Assembly (NCBI GenBank): GCA_937890835.1
Contig: CALADF010000049.1
Span: forward strand, 1-64,000
From: an uncultured bacterium
GTDB taxonomy: Bacteria; Actinomycetota; Coriobacteriia; Coriobacteriales; Eggerthellaceae
Direction: 5' to 3'
Length of the DNA: 64,000 bases
The position numbers and the translations under genes were made by a program. The notes beneath the pieces were generated by a model, which ran no database searches, was not told where the DNA came from, and saw only the letters and a program-made list of their open reading frames with translations. This document shows, in pieces, positions 33,260 to 41,267 of this stretch; position 1 is the first letter of the stretch; every line of letters starts with the position of its first letter.

Positions 33260-34030
33260 CTACCCTCGCAAACCCTCTGCGGCGGTGCGGTTCTGACGCA
33301 GCCACTCGTACATGCACGCAGTCGAGGCCTGCGCCACGTTGAGCGAGGAGATGTCGCCGACCTGGGGCAGCTTCACGCCGAAATCGCAGCTCTCAAGCAC
33401 GAGTCGGGAAACGCCCTCGCCTTCGTTGCCCATGACCAACACGATACGGCCCTTCAGGTTAGCGTCCCAAACGTATTCCTGCGCGTGCTCGGTGGCGGCG
33501 GCCACCCAAAAGCCCTCCTTCTTCAGGCGATCGAGGCAGGTCGAGATGTTGGCCACCTGCGATACGGGGATGTGGGCGATGGCGCCGGCAGAGCTTTTGT
33601 ACGTCGCGGCGGTCACGTGCGCGGCGCGCTTGTTGGGGATGATGATGCCGCATGCCCCGACCGACTCCGCGCTGCGGGCGATGGCGCCGAGGTTGCCGGC
33701 GTCGGTGAGATGATCGAGCACGACGATGAGAGCACGGCCGTCATGCTCGGCGGCAGATTTCTCAGCAGCCTCCAAGATGGTGGTCACGTTGACGTAATCG
33801 AACGGCTTGGTCTCCGCCATGACGCCCTGATGGCTCCCGCGCTCGGAGATCTCGTCGAGCTTCTTGCGGGAGATGCTCTTAACGGGAACGTCGTATTTCT
33901 TCGCCTTGCGCAAGATGTCGTTGATGAGGCTGTCGCGCTGGACGTTGTCGGCCATGAGGATGCACTTCATGGGAACGTGAGTGCGCAGCGCCTCGACGAT
34001 CGGTCGTTTGCCTTCTATGTAATCTGCCAT
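33260..34030 (-). CDS. rlmB: 23S rRNA (guanosine-2'-O)-methyltransferase, RlmB family
   Basis: A 256-residue SpoU/TrmH-type SPOUT methyltransferase, which methylates G2251 of 23S rRNA in E. coli. The N-terminal substrate-binding domain (IEGKRPIVEALRTHVPMKCILMAD) is followed by the knotted domain with its three motifs: LDHLTDAGNLGAIARSAESVGACGIII, LVMGNEGEGVSRLVLESCDFGVKLP, and SLNVAQASTACMYEW. All cofactor-binding motifs are intact. It probably forms a transcript with the downstream NYN gene; a possible extended -10 (TGCTACACT, core 34088-34093) lies about 60 bases upstream. Confidence 0.93.
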   Translation of the reverse strand: MADYIEGKRPIVEALRTHVPMKCILMADNVQRDSLINDILRKAKKYDVPVKSISRKKLDEISERGSHQGVMAETKPFDYVNVTTILEAAEKSAAEHDGRALIVVLDHLTDAGNLGAIARSAESVGACGIIIPNKRAAHVTAATYKSSAGAIAHIPVSQVANISTCLDRLKKEGFWVAAATEHAQEYVWDANLKGRIVLVMGNEGEGVSRLVLESCDFGVKLPQVGDISSLNVAQASTACMYEWLRQNRTAAEGLRG

Positions 34031-34087
34031 GTATCAGCCTTTTCAATGGGTTGTAACTTGAATCTGCTCGTAATCGCACGATCAGCT

Positions 34088-34093
34088 AGTGTA
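34088..34093 (-). promoter_or_regulatory. Possible rlmB promoter (extended -10)
   Basis: TGCTACACT on the minus strand, with TAGACA 19 bases upstream as a poorly spaced -35. It lies between the UbiB-type kinase gene stop and rlmB. Confidence 0.35.
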
Positions 34094-34115
34094 GCATGCG
34101 CCAACCCGGTCCTGT

Positions 34116-35771
34116 CTACTTCCTGCGCCAGATGTCCACGACGATCCACACCGACAGCAGAAACGCGCTGACGTAGCCGATGTTCGCCAGCACGGGGACG
34201 CCGAGAAAACGCGGCTCCAACGGCGAAAGCGAGAGCAAGCTCGATCCGATGAACAATGCCGCCACGATAACCGCGAGCGTGATGCGCGTGAAAATACGGG
34301 ATAACTTGCGGAAGGGGATGTCGGAACCCATCAGCTCCATGTTCATCTTCAGCTGCCCGCGCGTGAGCATCTTGAGCGCCTCGCCCGAGTAGTTCGCCGC
34401 GTCGAGCGCGCCCGAACCCGATTTACGCAGCGATATCGCTAAATCCTCGATGGCCTTCGCCAGAACATCGCGCTTATCGGCGCTGCGCCGGACGTGGTCG
34501 TTGATGATGGAGACTATGTTCTGATTGCCGATGTAAGGCCCCACCGTCCCCTCCACCGCGACGATGCCGCGCGCGACGGTGGTGACGGAGGTGGGAAGCG
34601 TCACGCGGCATGCGCGCGTGAGCGCCATGATGTCGTTGAGCATGGCGCCGATGTCGATCTGGTCGATGTCGATCGAGCCGTAGTCGGCCAGCAAGTCGTC
34701 GAGATCGGCGAGAAAGCGCGTGTGATCGATGGTAGCGTTGTCCTTCTGCACCGCGTAGCGGATAAGCGCCTCTTTGAGCCCCGCGGAGTCCTTCACCCCG
34801 ACCGCCTTGATGATGTCGCCGAACCCTGCGCGGTCGCGCGTCGACAGACGGCCCATGATGCCCAAATCGATGTAGACGATCTGTCCCTCGCGGATGATGA
34901 GGTTGCCGGGATGCGGATCGGCGTGGAAGAACCCATGGTCGAGGATCTGGGTGGCATAGTTGTCAAGCAGCTTAACGCCGATCTCCTCGAGATCGTAGCC
35001 GCACGCGATCAGACGGTCGGCGTTGCTGATGGGGATGCCGTCGACATACTCCATCACGAGCACGTACTCGGTGCACAAATCGGCATACACCTTCGGCGAG
35101 CTGATGAAGCGGCAGTCGGCGTTAAGGCGTGCGAACTCTTCGAGGTTTTCCGCCTCGCGACGGAAATCGGTCTCCTCGAGGAACGTCGCCCACATCTCCT
35201 CGACCACCTCGCGAAGGTCGACGAACTGGTCGTCTTTCATGATATTCGACGCCTGACGCGCGAGGATACGCATGATGTCGATGTCAAGCGCCATGGTCTC
35301 TTTGACCCCGGGGCGTTGGATCTTGATGGCGACATCGTCCCCGCCGCGCAGCTTGGCGCGGTGAACCTGCGCGAGGCTCGCGCTGCCGAGCGGCGTCGGG
35401 TCGATCGACGCGAAGAGCTCCTCACGGCGCTCGTGACCGAATTCGGCGTCGAGCGCGGCCAGCATGTCCTCGAACGGCAGGGGATCGCACTCCGCTTGAA
35501 GCTTGGCGAGCTCATCGCAGTACGCGCGCGGAAGGATCTCGGAGCGGGTCGAGAGCGTTTGCCCGATTTTCACGAACGACGGGCCGAGATCCTCGAGCAT
35601 CGCGCGGAACTCCTCGGGAGTCACCGATTTCAAAAGCTTGTGCTTGTTCACGATACGCAGGATCTCGCGAATGCGCGCGCGACGCGTCTTCGGGGACAAG
35701 TCGAACCGACCCTCGGGATCGAACTCCCCGGATGAGCTGAATATGTATTTGAGCAACGTGTTGTCGGCCAT
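34116..35771 (-). CDS. ABC1/UbiB (AarF)-family atypical kinase
   Basis: A 551-residue ADCK/UbiB-type kinase-like membrane protein. Family marks are the N-terminal K-x-G-Q motif in SFVKIGQTLSTR, the modified glycine loop PLGSASLAQVHRAKL, the Lys in VAIKIQRP, the ETDFRREAENLEEF segment, and the catalytic HADPHPGNLIIREGQIVYIDLGIMG. Two C-terminal helices (LAVIVAALFIGSSLLSL and IGYVSAFLLSVWIVVDIW) anchor it. In proteobacteria UbiB serves quinone synthesis; in Gram-positives the client is not established. It lies downstream of a phasin-like gene in the same direction, a pairing seen repeatedly in other Gram-positive genomes. Confidence 0.9.
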   Translation of the reverse strand: MADNTLLKYIFSSSGEFDPEGRFDLSPKTRRARIREILRIVNKHKLLKSVTPEEFRAMLEDLGPSFVKIGQTLSTRSEILPRAYCDELAKLQAECDPLPFEDMLAALDAEFGHERREELFASIDPTPLGSASLAQVHRAKLRGGDDVAIKIQRPGVKETMALDIDIMRILARQASNIMKDDQFVDLREVVEEMWATFLEETDFRREAENLEEFARLNADCRFISSPKVYADLCTEYVLVMEYVDGIPISNADRLIACGYDLEEIGVKLLDNYATQILDHGFFHADPHPGNLIIREGQIVYIDLGIMGRLSTRDRAGFGDIIKAVGVKDSAGLKEALIRYAVQKDNATIDHTRFLADLDDLLADYGSIDIDQIDIGAMLNDIMALTRACRVTLPTSVTTVARGIVAVEGTVGPYIGNQNIVSIINDHVRRSADKRDVLAKAIEDLAISLRKSGSGALDAANYSGEALKMLTRGQLKMNMELMGSDIPFRKLSRIFTRITLAVIVAALFIGSSLLSLSPLEPRFLGVPVLANIGYVSAFLLSVWIVVDIWRRK

Positions 35772-35825
35772 GCAGCACCTCTCAGCGCGCAGTGGGAAAC
35801 GACGCGGTCGCGCCCCCCTTTTTAT

Positions 35826-35866
35826 ACGAAAGCGTCAAACACGCCGAAGACGCGCGACGCTTTCGT
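35826..35866 (-). other. Hairpin between the phasin-like gene and the UbiB-type kinase gene
   Basis: ACGAAAGCGTC (35826-35836) is matched perfectly by GACGCTTTCGT (35856-35866). No T-run follows on the minus strand, so it may be a processing or stability hairpin inside the two-gene transcript. Confidence 0.45.
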
Positions 35867-35897
35867 CGATTTCCTCTTGAATGCGCGCGACGTCGGT

Positions 35898-36344
35898 CTA
35901 AGCGTCGGTCTTCTCGGCGGCGGAAGCGTCGGCAGCGGCAGGCTCCCCCTCGTTCGCGCGCTCAGCCGCAGGCTCGGGATTCGCCGCCTGCGCGACCTCC
36001 TCAGCGTCGATGTCCGACACGAACGTGGACCCGGGAACCGCGCTTGCACCGCGCGCGACCTTGTCGACCTCGGCGGCGAGTTCGGCGACGCGCTTCACGA
36101 ACTCCGCGCGCTCCTCGGGGGTCATCACGGCCATGCGCGCCGAGATAAGGTCGTCGCGAAGTTCGCCGGTTGCCTCGCTCGCCCGATGAACGAGCTCTGA
36201 ATTGAGCTGTTTGCCCTGGTCGACGGTTAGCTCGCCTTTCGCGATAAGCTGATCGACGATCTCCTTGGACTTCTCAGCCCCCATTGCCATAGCACCGATC
36301 CCCGCAAGGAAGATATCCTTGAATCCATCTGTGATACCCGACAT
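35898..36344 (-). CDS. Phasin-like protein
   Basis: A 148-residue helical protein. The N-terminal 100 residues (GFKDIFLAGIGAMAMGAEKSKEIVDQLIAKGELTVDQGK...) match the phasin/PhaI-like family of Gram-positives, predicted as an amphipathic coiled coil. The C-terminus is Ala/Glu-rich and disordered. Phasins coat polyhydroxyalkanoate granules, but relatives without PHA genes nearby are common and their role is unclear. No PHA synthase gene is in this window. CGGAGG precedes the ATG. It is followed by the UbiB-type kinase after a spacer containing a hairpin. Confidence 0.75.
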   Translation of the reverse strand: MSGITDGFKDIFLAGIGAMAMGAEKSKEIVDQLIAKGELTVDQGKQLNSELVHRASEATGELRDDLISARMAVMTPEERAEFVKRVAELAAEVDKVARGASAVPGSTFVSDIDAEEVAQAANPEPAAERANEGEPAAADASAAEKTDA

Positions 36345-36633
36345 GGCGCGCCTCCGATTCCATCGTTATCCGGCATCTGATCGAGTCGCGTGAAGCACGC
36401 GGCTTCCTCATCATGTTACCACCCCGAACCGCCGCGAAAGGCGCGATTTGCGAGGGCGGATCATCTGCACCACCTCAACACAGCGGCCGCGAAAGCGGGG
36501 GCGAGGCGATGCAAGAGAGAGCGGCGGCGGGCGCGACGAAGCGAGGCCGTCGAGCGAGGCGGGGCGACCGGGCGGCGGAACATCCGGACGGCTGGGCGGG
36601 CGGCAGGCGGCAGGCGGGCGGCGGACAACCGAC
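36345..36633. other. Intergenic stretch upstream of the phasin-like gene
   Basis: GC-rich spacer between the proS terminator and the phasin-like gene, with no supported gene. The repetitive GGCGGGC-type composition here generates long spurious frames. Confidence 0.4.
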
Positions 36634-36682
36634 AAAAAAAGACCCGGGGCGGCCTCGCCGCAAGCGAAACCATCCCGGGTCC
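36634..36682 (-). terminator. proS terminator
   Basis: On the minus strand GACCCGGG (36681-36674) pairs with CCCGGGTC (36648-36641) around a 25-base loop, followed by a T7 run. It marks the end of the rseP-ispG-proS unit. Confidence 0.75.
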
Positions 36683-36725
36683 GTCATGCGCGACGCGAAC
36701 GCGACGCGCGCATCTCATCTACAGG

Positions 36726-38480
36726 CTAGGAGAACACGACGTCGAAGCTGCCGATGCCGTCGCTTTTCACCGACTTGATGGTGCGGTGCGCGAAGGCCAT
36801 CATCTCGGCGATGGCGTCGAGCGGTACTTCCTTCTTCTCGCCCGTGCGACGCAGCTTCATCTCCACGTTGCCGTTGGCAAGACCGCGTTTCCCGACGATC
36901 ACCTGAAGCGGCCAGCCGATGAGGTCGGCGTCGGCGAACTTCACGCCGGCGCGCTCGTCGCGGTCGTCGATGACCACCTCGAAGCCGATGCTCGCCAAAT
37001 CACGTGCGAGCTTCTCGGCGGCGGGGTGCACCAGATCGTCGCCGGTGGTCAGCGGTATGACGCACACATGTGCCGGAGCCACCGAAAGCGGCCACTTGAT
37101 GCCCATCTCGTCGTTGTGCTGCTCGACGATAGCGGCCAACGTGCGCGAAACGCCTACGCCGTAGCAGCCCATGATGAAGGGGCGCTCCTCACCCTGCTCG
37201 TCCATGAACGTCGCGCCCATGGAGCGGGAGTACTTATCGCCGAGCTGGAAGACCTGCGACACCTCGATGCCGCGGGCGCCACCGAGCGGCAAGCCGCACT
37301 TCGGGCAGCTGTCGCCGGGCTTGACCACGCACAGATCCGCCCACTGATCGACCTGGAAGTCCTCGCCGAGACGGGCGCCCACGTAATGGAAGCCCTCCTC
37401 GTTCGCGCCGACGACCCACTGAGGCACCGCCTGCAGGCTGCGCGCGGCGATGACGCGCGCGCCATCGGGGAGGCCCACCGGACCCATCGAGCCCTTATGA
37501 AGGCCGAACGCGAGCATCTCCTCGTCGGTGAGCAGCGTGAAGCCGGGCACGGTGCGCTCGGCCTTGATCTCGTTCAGCTCGTGATCGCCGGGGATGAACA
37601 ACACGACCAGGTTGCCGTCGGCGTCCTTGCCCGAGAGCGCCTTCACGGTCGAGGACGCGGGGATGTCGAGGAACTTCGCAAGATCCTCGATGGTGTGGAT
37701 GCCGGGCGTCGAGATCTTCTCCATGCCGTCGACCTCGTAAATGGTCGGGCGTGCCAAGCAGTCGCCGGCCTCGGTGTTGGCGGCGTATCCGCAGGTGCAA
37801 TGCACGAGCTCGGCTTCGCCCGCTTCGGCGAGCGCCATGAACTCGGTGGTCACCTTGCCGCCGATCTGGCCAGAGTCCGCCTCGACGGGGCGATAATCCA
37901 AGCCGCAACGCTCGCAGATGCGACCGTAAGCGCCGGACATGTCGTCGTAGGTCTTCTGCAGCGACTCCTGATCCGCATGGAAGCTGTACGCGTCCTTCAT
38001 GATGAACTCGCGCGAGCGCAGAAGGCCGAAGCGCGGGCGGATCTCATCGCGGAACTTCACCTGGATCTGATAGAGGGAGGCGGGGAGCTGCTTGTAGGAG
38101 CGCAACTCGTTGCGCACGAGGGAGGTGATGAGCTCCTCATGCGTGGGCCCGAGGCAGAAGCCGTGGTCGTGACGGTCGACGAGGCGCATCAGCTCGGGGC
38201 CGTAATCGTCCCAGCGGCCGCTCTCGTGCCAAAGCTCCGAAGGCTGAAGCGCCGGCATCATGATCTCCTGAGCCCCGATGGCGTTCATCTCGTCACGCAC
38301 GATGGCCTCGACCTTCGCGAGGACGCGCTGGCCGAGGGGCAGAAACGTGTACACGCCCGAGGCGGTCTTGCGAATCATGCCGGCGCGCAGCAGGAGGCGA
38401 TGGCTGGCAATCTCGGCGTCAGTCGGATCCTCCTTCAGCGTGGGGGCGTACAACGTGCTCATACGCATGATGTTTGTCAT
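36726..38480 (-). CDS. proS: Prolyl-tRNA synthetase
   Basis: A 584-residue bacterial-type ProRS. Class II motifs are visible (RLLLRAGMIRKTASGVYTFLPLG near the N-terminus, motif 2 in FRDEIRPRFGLLRSREFIMKDAYSFH, motif 3 in GCYGVGVSRTLAAI). The editing insertion domain is present between motifs 2 and 3 (residues about 225-390; AKFLDIPASSTVKAL...DHELNEIKAER), so mischarged Ala-tRNA can be cleared. The ATG at 38480 overlaps the ispG stop codon (ATGA) and has GGAGG upstream. It is the last gene of the rseP-ispG-proS unit. Confidence 0.97.
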   Translation of the reverse strand: MTNIMRMSTLYAPTLKEDPTDAEIASHRLLLRAGMIRKTASGVYTFLPLGQRVLAKVEAIVRDEMNAIGAQEIMMPALQPSELWHESGRWDDYGPELMRLVDRHDHGFCLGPTHEELITSLVRNELRSYKQLPASLYQIQVKFRDEIRPRFGLLRSREFIMKDAYSFHADQESLQKTYDDMSGAYGRICERCGLDYRPVEADSGQIGGKVTTEFMALAEAGEAELVHCTCGYAANTEAGDCLARPTIYEVDGMEKISTPGIHTIEDLAKFLDIPASSTVKALSGKDADGNLVVLFIPGDHELNEIKAERTVPGFTLLTDEEMLAFGLHKGSMGPVGLPDGARVIAARSLQAVPQWVVGANEEGFHYVGARLGEDFQVDQWADLCVVKPGDSCPKCGLPLGGARGIEVSQVFQLGDKYSRSMGATFMDEQGEERPFIMGCYGVGVSRTLAAIVEQHNDEMGIKWPLSVAPAHVCVIPLTTGDDLVHPAAEKLARDLASIGFEVVIDDRDERAGVKFADADLIGWPLQVIVGKRGLANGNVEMKLRRTGEKKEVPLDAIAEMMAFAHRTIKSVKSDGIGSFDVVFS

Positions 38481-39544
38481 AACTTCTCGATCTCCTCCAT
38501 CAAGGTGTCGACTATTGCCGATTCTTCCACTTTGCGAACGATTTTACCATGCGAGAACACGACGCCCGCTCCCGCCCCGCAAGCAACCCCGATATCTGCA
38601 TCCGCCGCCTCGCCCGGCCCGTTGACGACGCACCCCATGACGGCGACCTTGATCGGCTCGCTCACCTTCGCAAGGCGCTCTTCCACCTGCTTCGCCAACC
38701 CGATGAGATCGACCTGGCAACGCCCGCACGTCGGGCAGCTGATGAGCTCGGGGCTGCGACGGCGAATGCCCAGCGCCGCCAGCAAGGTCCAACACGCGCG
38801 AACCTCGAGCACGGGGTCGTCGGTCAAGGAAATGCGCAGCGTGTCGCCGATGCCCTGCTCGAGCAGCACGCCGAGCCCGCACGCCGACTTGATGACGCCT
38901 TGGAAGGCCGTGCCCGCTTCGGTGACCCCGATGTGCAACGGCACCTGCGGCAGCCTCTCGGCGAGCAGACGATACGTCGCGATGGTCGCCTGCACGTCAT
39001 GCGCTTTGGCCGAGACCACCACGTCGTGGAAGTCGCACTCGTCCTCGAGGAAGCGAACGTAGCCGACCGCCGACGAGCACAGCTTCTCGGGCAGGGACAA
39101 ATCGTCGCGGGCCGCAAGCTCGTCTTCAAGAGAACCCGCGTTCACGCCGATGCGGATGGGGATCCCCGCCTCACGCGCCGCCTCGACCACAGGCCGCGTC
39201 TTCTCGAGACCGCCGATGTTTCCCGGGTTGATGCGCAGTTTCGCCGCCCCGCGCCGCGCCGCCTCGATGGCTATCTCAGCATCGAAGTGGACGTCGGCGA
39301 CCACGGGCAGAGGCGACGCCGCGCACACGGCGGCAAACGCATCGAGGCAATCCCTGCGCGGGATGGCCATGCGCACCACCTCGCACCCCGCCTCCGCGAG
39401 CGCGCTGATCTGGGCCAGGTTAGCCGCAACATCGTCAGCGGGCGCGTTGAGCATGGACTGGACGACAGGCGGCGATCCGCCCCCGAGGACGATACCGCCC
39501 ACCGACACTCTGCGCGTCCGGCGCCGGGGCTCCTCGTTTTGCAT
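38477..39544 (-). CDS. ispG: 4-hydroxy-3-methylbut-2-en-1-yl diphosphate synthase
   Basis: A 355-residue IspG (GcpE), which reductively converts MEcPP to HMBPP in the MEP isoprenoid pathway using a [4Fe-4S] cluster. The TIM-barrel begins RRVSVGGIVLGGGSPPVVQSMLN, with VVADVHFDAEIA and KLRINPGNIG as further signatures. The cluster ligands appear in LISCPTCGRCQVDLIGLA and CVVNGPGEA. ATG 39544 with AAGGTGG is preferred over the in-frame GTG at 39553. It lies 55 bases after rseP and overlaps proS by four bases. Confidence 0.96.
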   Translation of the reverse strand: MQNEEPRRRTRRVSVGGIVLGGGSPPVVQSMLNAPADDVAANLAQISALAEAGCEVVRMAIPRRDCLDAFAAVCAASPLPVVADVHFDAEIAIEAARRGAAKLRINPGNIGGLEKTRPVVEAAREAGIPIRIGVNAGSLEDELAARDDLSLPEKLCSSAVGYVRFLEDECDFHDVVVSAKAHDVQATIATYRLLAERLPQVPLHIGVTEAGTAFQGVIKSACGLGVLLEQGIGDTLRISLTDDPVLEVRACWTLLAALGIRRRSPELISCPTCGRCQVDLIGLAKQVEERLAKVSEPIKVAVMGCVVNGPGEAADADIGVACGAGAGVVFSHGKIVRKVEESAIVDTLMEEIEKL

Positions 39545-39599
39545 AGGTACCACCTTTCAACAACCTCGGTCGCACGCTACGACGAAGCGCAGCGGCGCC

Positions 39600-40712
39600 C
39601 TACGACCAAAATCCCGTCAGGATCCTCTGGATGTCCTGGTTGAGCATCACCGCGAAGAACACGATGAACAAAGCCATGCCCGCCATGGACATATAGCCCA
39701 TGGCCTTCATCGAGACCATTTTACGCGTGAGTTTCTGAAACACCTCGACGACGAAGCGGCCGCCGTCGAGCGGGGGGATGGGCAGCAGGTTCATGATGCC
39801 GAGCGACACCGAGATGAGCGCCATGAAAAACAGGCTCTCCGCCAGCCCCTGGGAGAAAAACCCGCCCGACATGGCGACGATGCCCACGATGGAGGCGGAG
39901 TTCGACACCGTCTCCGCCGCGGTGGCGGGGTTGAACAGACCGGCAACCGCTTGAACGGTCGCGATGATGTAGTTGACGCCGAGTTGCACCGACAGCAGCG
40001 GATCGGCGTTGTAGTGGAACACCTCCCCGGTTTCGGGGTATTGAAGATCGACGCCGATCACGCTGTATATGACGATGAAGGCGAGCATGGCGAACAGAAG
40101 GTTGACCGCCACGCCCGCGAGCAAGATGACCGAGCGCTTCCAAAACGGAAGCGCTCGGTACTGCTGTGCGTACTCGGAGTCGAAGAGCGCCTGGGGGTCG
40201 GCGACGGGACGCGCTTCGCCGAGCTCGTAAGACTCAGGCGGCGTCGCGCCCACGGCCTGCGCCGCTTTCAGCTGCCTCTTCGTCGGGGAGAAGGCGCTTG
40301 CGCGATAGGTGTTGAATTCGTCTTTTTTCGTCGGACCGGAGCAGCTCCCCCACTCCGTCAGCTCCTCGAGCGCATCGTAGGCGGCGTCATCGGAGATGCC
40401 GCAGTCGGCGGCGATGCCCTCCATGGTCGCCGTTCCACGGCGGTAAAGCGCGGCGAGCACTTCCTTCAAATGGGGGCTCATCTCGCCCGCTTCCATGCCG
40501 CACACGCGTGCGTAGCCGCCGAGGAGGACGACGGTAACGCCGTAGCGCGTTCCGCCGCGCGTGAAGCCGACGCCCGGCCCCGGAAGACCGAGCATGAGCT
40601 CGGTCACGCGCACGCCGAACGCGCGAGCCGCGAGGAAATGCCCCGCCTCGTGGATGAACACGAGAAAGCAGATCGCCAGCACGGCGCAGATGATCATCAG
40701 CAAAGTATCCAT
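39600..40712 (-). CDS. rseP: RseP-like M50 site-2 protease, PDZ-less, with winged-helix insert
   Basis: A 370-residue intramembrane zinc protease of the M50/RseP family. The first helix carries the HEAGH zinc motif (residues 21-25), GGYARVCGME follows, and the second active-site motif is LLPIPPLDGGRF. The sequence YRALPFWKRSVILLAGVAVNLLFA marks the helix after the cytoplasmic loop. Unlike standard RseP, no PDZ domain is evident between the helices (only about 25 residues, GVDLQYPETGEVF...). Residues 80-122 instead look like a winged-helix domain (LKEVLAALYRRGTATMEGIAADCGIS...) in the cytoplasmic loop. Start 40712 keeps the HExxH helix at the usual N-terminal position. It is in the conserved place before ispG. 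Confidence 0.88.
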   Translation of the reverse strand: MDTLLMIICAVLAICFLVFIHEAGHFLAARAFGVRVTELMLGLPGPGVGFTRGGTRYGVTVVLLGGYARVCGMEAGEMSPHLKEVLAALYRRGTATMEGIAADCGISDDAAYDALEELTEWGSCSGPTKKDEFNTYRASAFSPTKRQLKAAQAVGATPPESYELGEARPVADPQALFDSEYAQQYRALPFWKRSVILLAGVAVNLLFAMLAFIVIYSVIGVDLQYPETGEVFHYNADPLLSVQLGVNYIIATVQAVAGLFNPATAAETVSNSASIVGIVAMSGGFFSQGLAESLFFMALISVSLGIMNLLPIPPLDGGRFVVEVFQKLTRKMVSMKAMGYMSMAGMALFIVFFAVMLNQDIQRILTGFWS

Positions 40713-40828
40713 AGTCGTTCCCGTCTCCGGAAGCAGCAGACGCGCCCGAGCGCCTAGCCAACGCGGCAACGTCTGTGCGCCACGCCGAACGCGAAGGAGT
40801 CCCAAGTCGCTTCGTTTGATTCTCGAAC

Positions 40829-40861
40829 ATTATAGGGAAGCGCCCGGGCGCACCCGGGCGC
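40829..40861 (-). promoter_or_regulatory. Probable promoter of rseP-ispG-proS with overlapping palindrome
   Basis: On the minus strand a perfect TATAAT lies at 40834-40829. Where the -35 should be, the DNA is a perfect inverted repeat, GCGCCCGGG (40840-40848) and CCCGGGCGC (40853-40861). The palindrome is well placed for a regulator. It lies about 120 bases before the rseP start. Confidence 0.5.
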
Positions 40862-41267
40862 CCCACGATAACTACAACATGGCTCCCCGCCGAGCAACCG
40901 AGGAGAGCGCCGCAGAAGACAGGCGAGACCCCGACGACATCGGAATCGGGAAAGAAACGCGCCGGGGCTCAAGAAGAACGCTGCCCGAACCGGGAAAGAA
41001 ACGCGCCAGGGCACGTGAAGGCCACCTTTGGAAGCAGGCGAGATAGCGCGGTCCCGCTGTTGGAGTCAGGCGAGGTGGCAGCTTTCCGCGCGCATGGTTC
41101 GAGGCAGGCCCAAGCTGCAAACCTGCGTACCCGGATAACGCGAACGTGGAGAAATGGGATAGGGACGTGCTTAAGCACTGGAAGGCCGGGGGAAGAACGC
41201 CGAAAAGAACTTGCCGGATCGCCCCGATAGGATCCAGAGAAGGCAAACACCGAGGAAAGGAGACTCC
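40862..41267. other. Intergenic spacer between rseP and the surface-protein gene, with 22-bp repeats
   Basis: A spacer with no supported gene. CGGGAAAGAAACGCGCC(G/A)GGGC occurs at 40947-40968 and 40991-41012. Further on, GGAAGCAGGCGAG and GGAGTCAGGCGAG form a second pair. The spacer must contain the promoter of the surface-protein gene, but I do not see a convincing one. Confidence 0.4.

Noticed and set aside
38549..40757. Long plus-strand frames across ispG and rseP
   Set aside because: Arg/His-rich translations typical of antisense shadows; ispG and rseP are clear on the minus strand.
40947..41012. Repeats considered as a minimal CRISPR array
   Set aside because: Only two copies with a 22-base spacer-like gap and no cas genes in the window.
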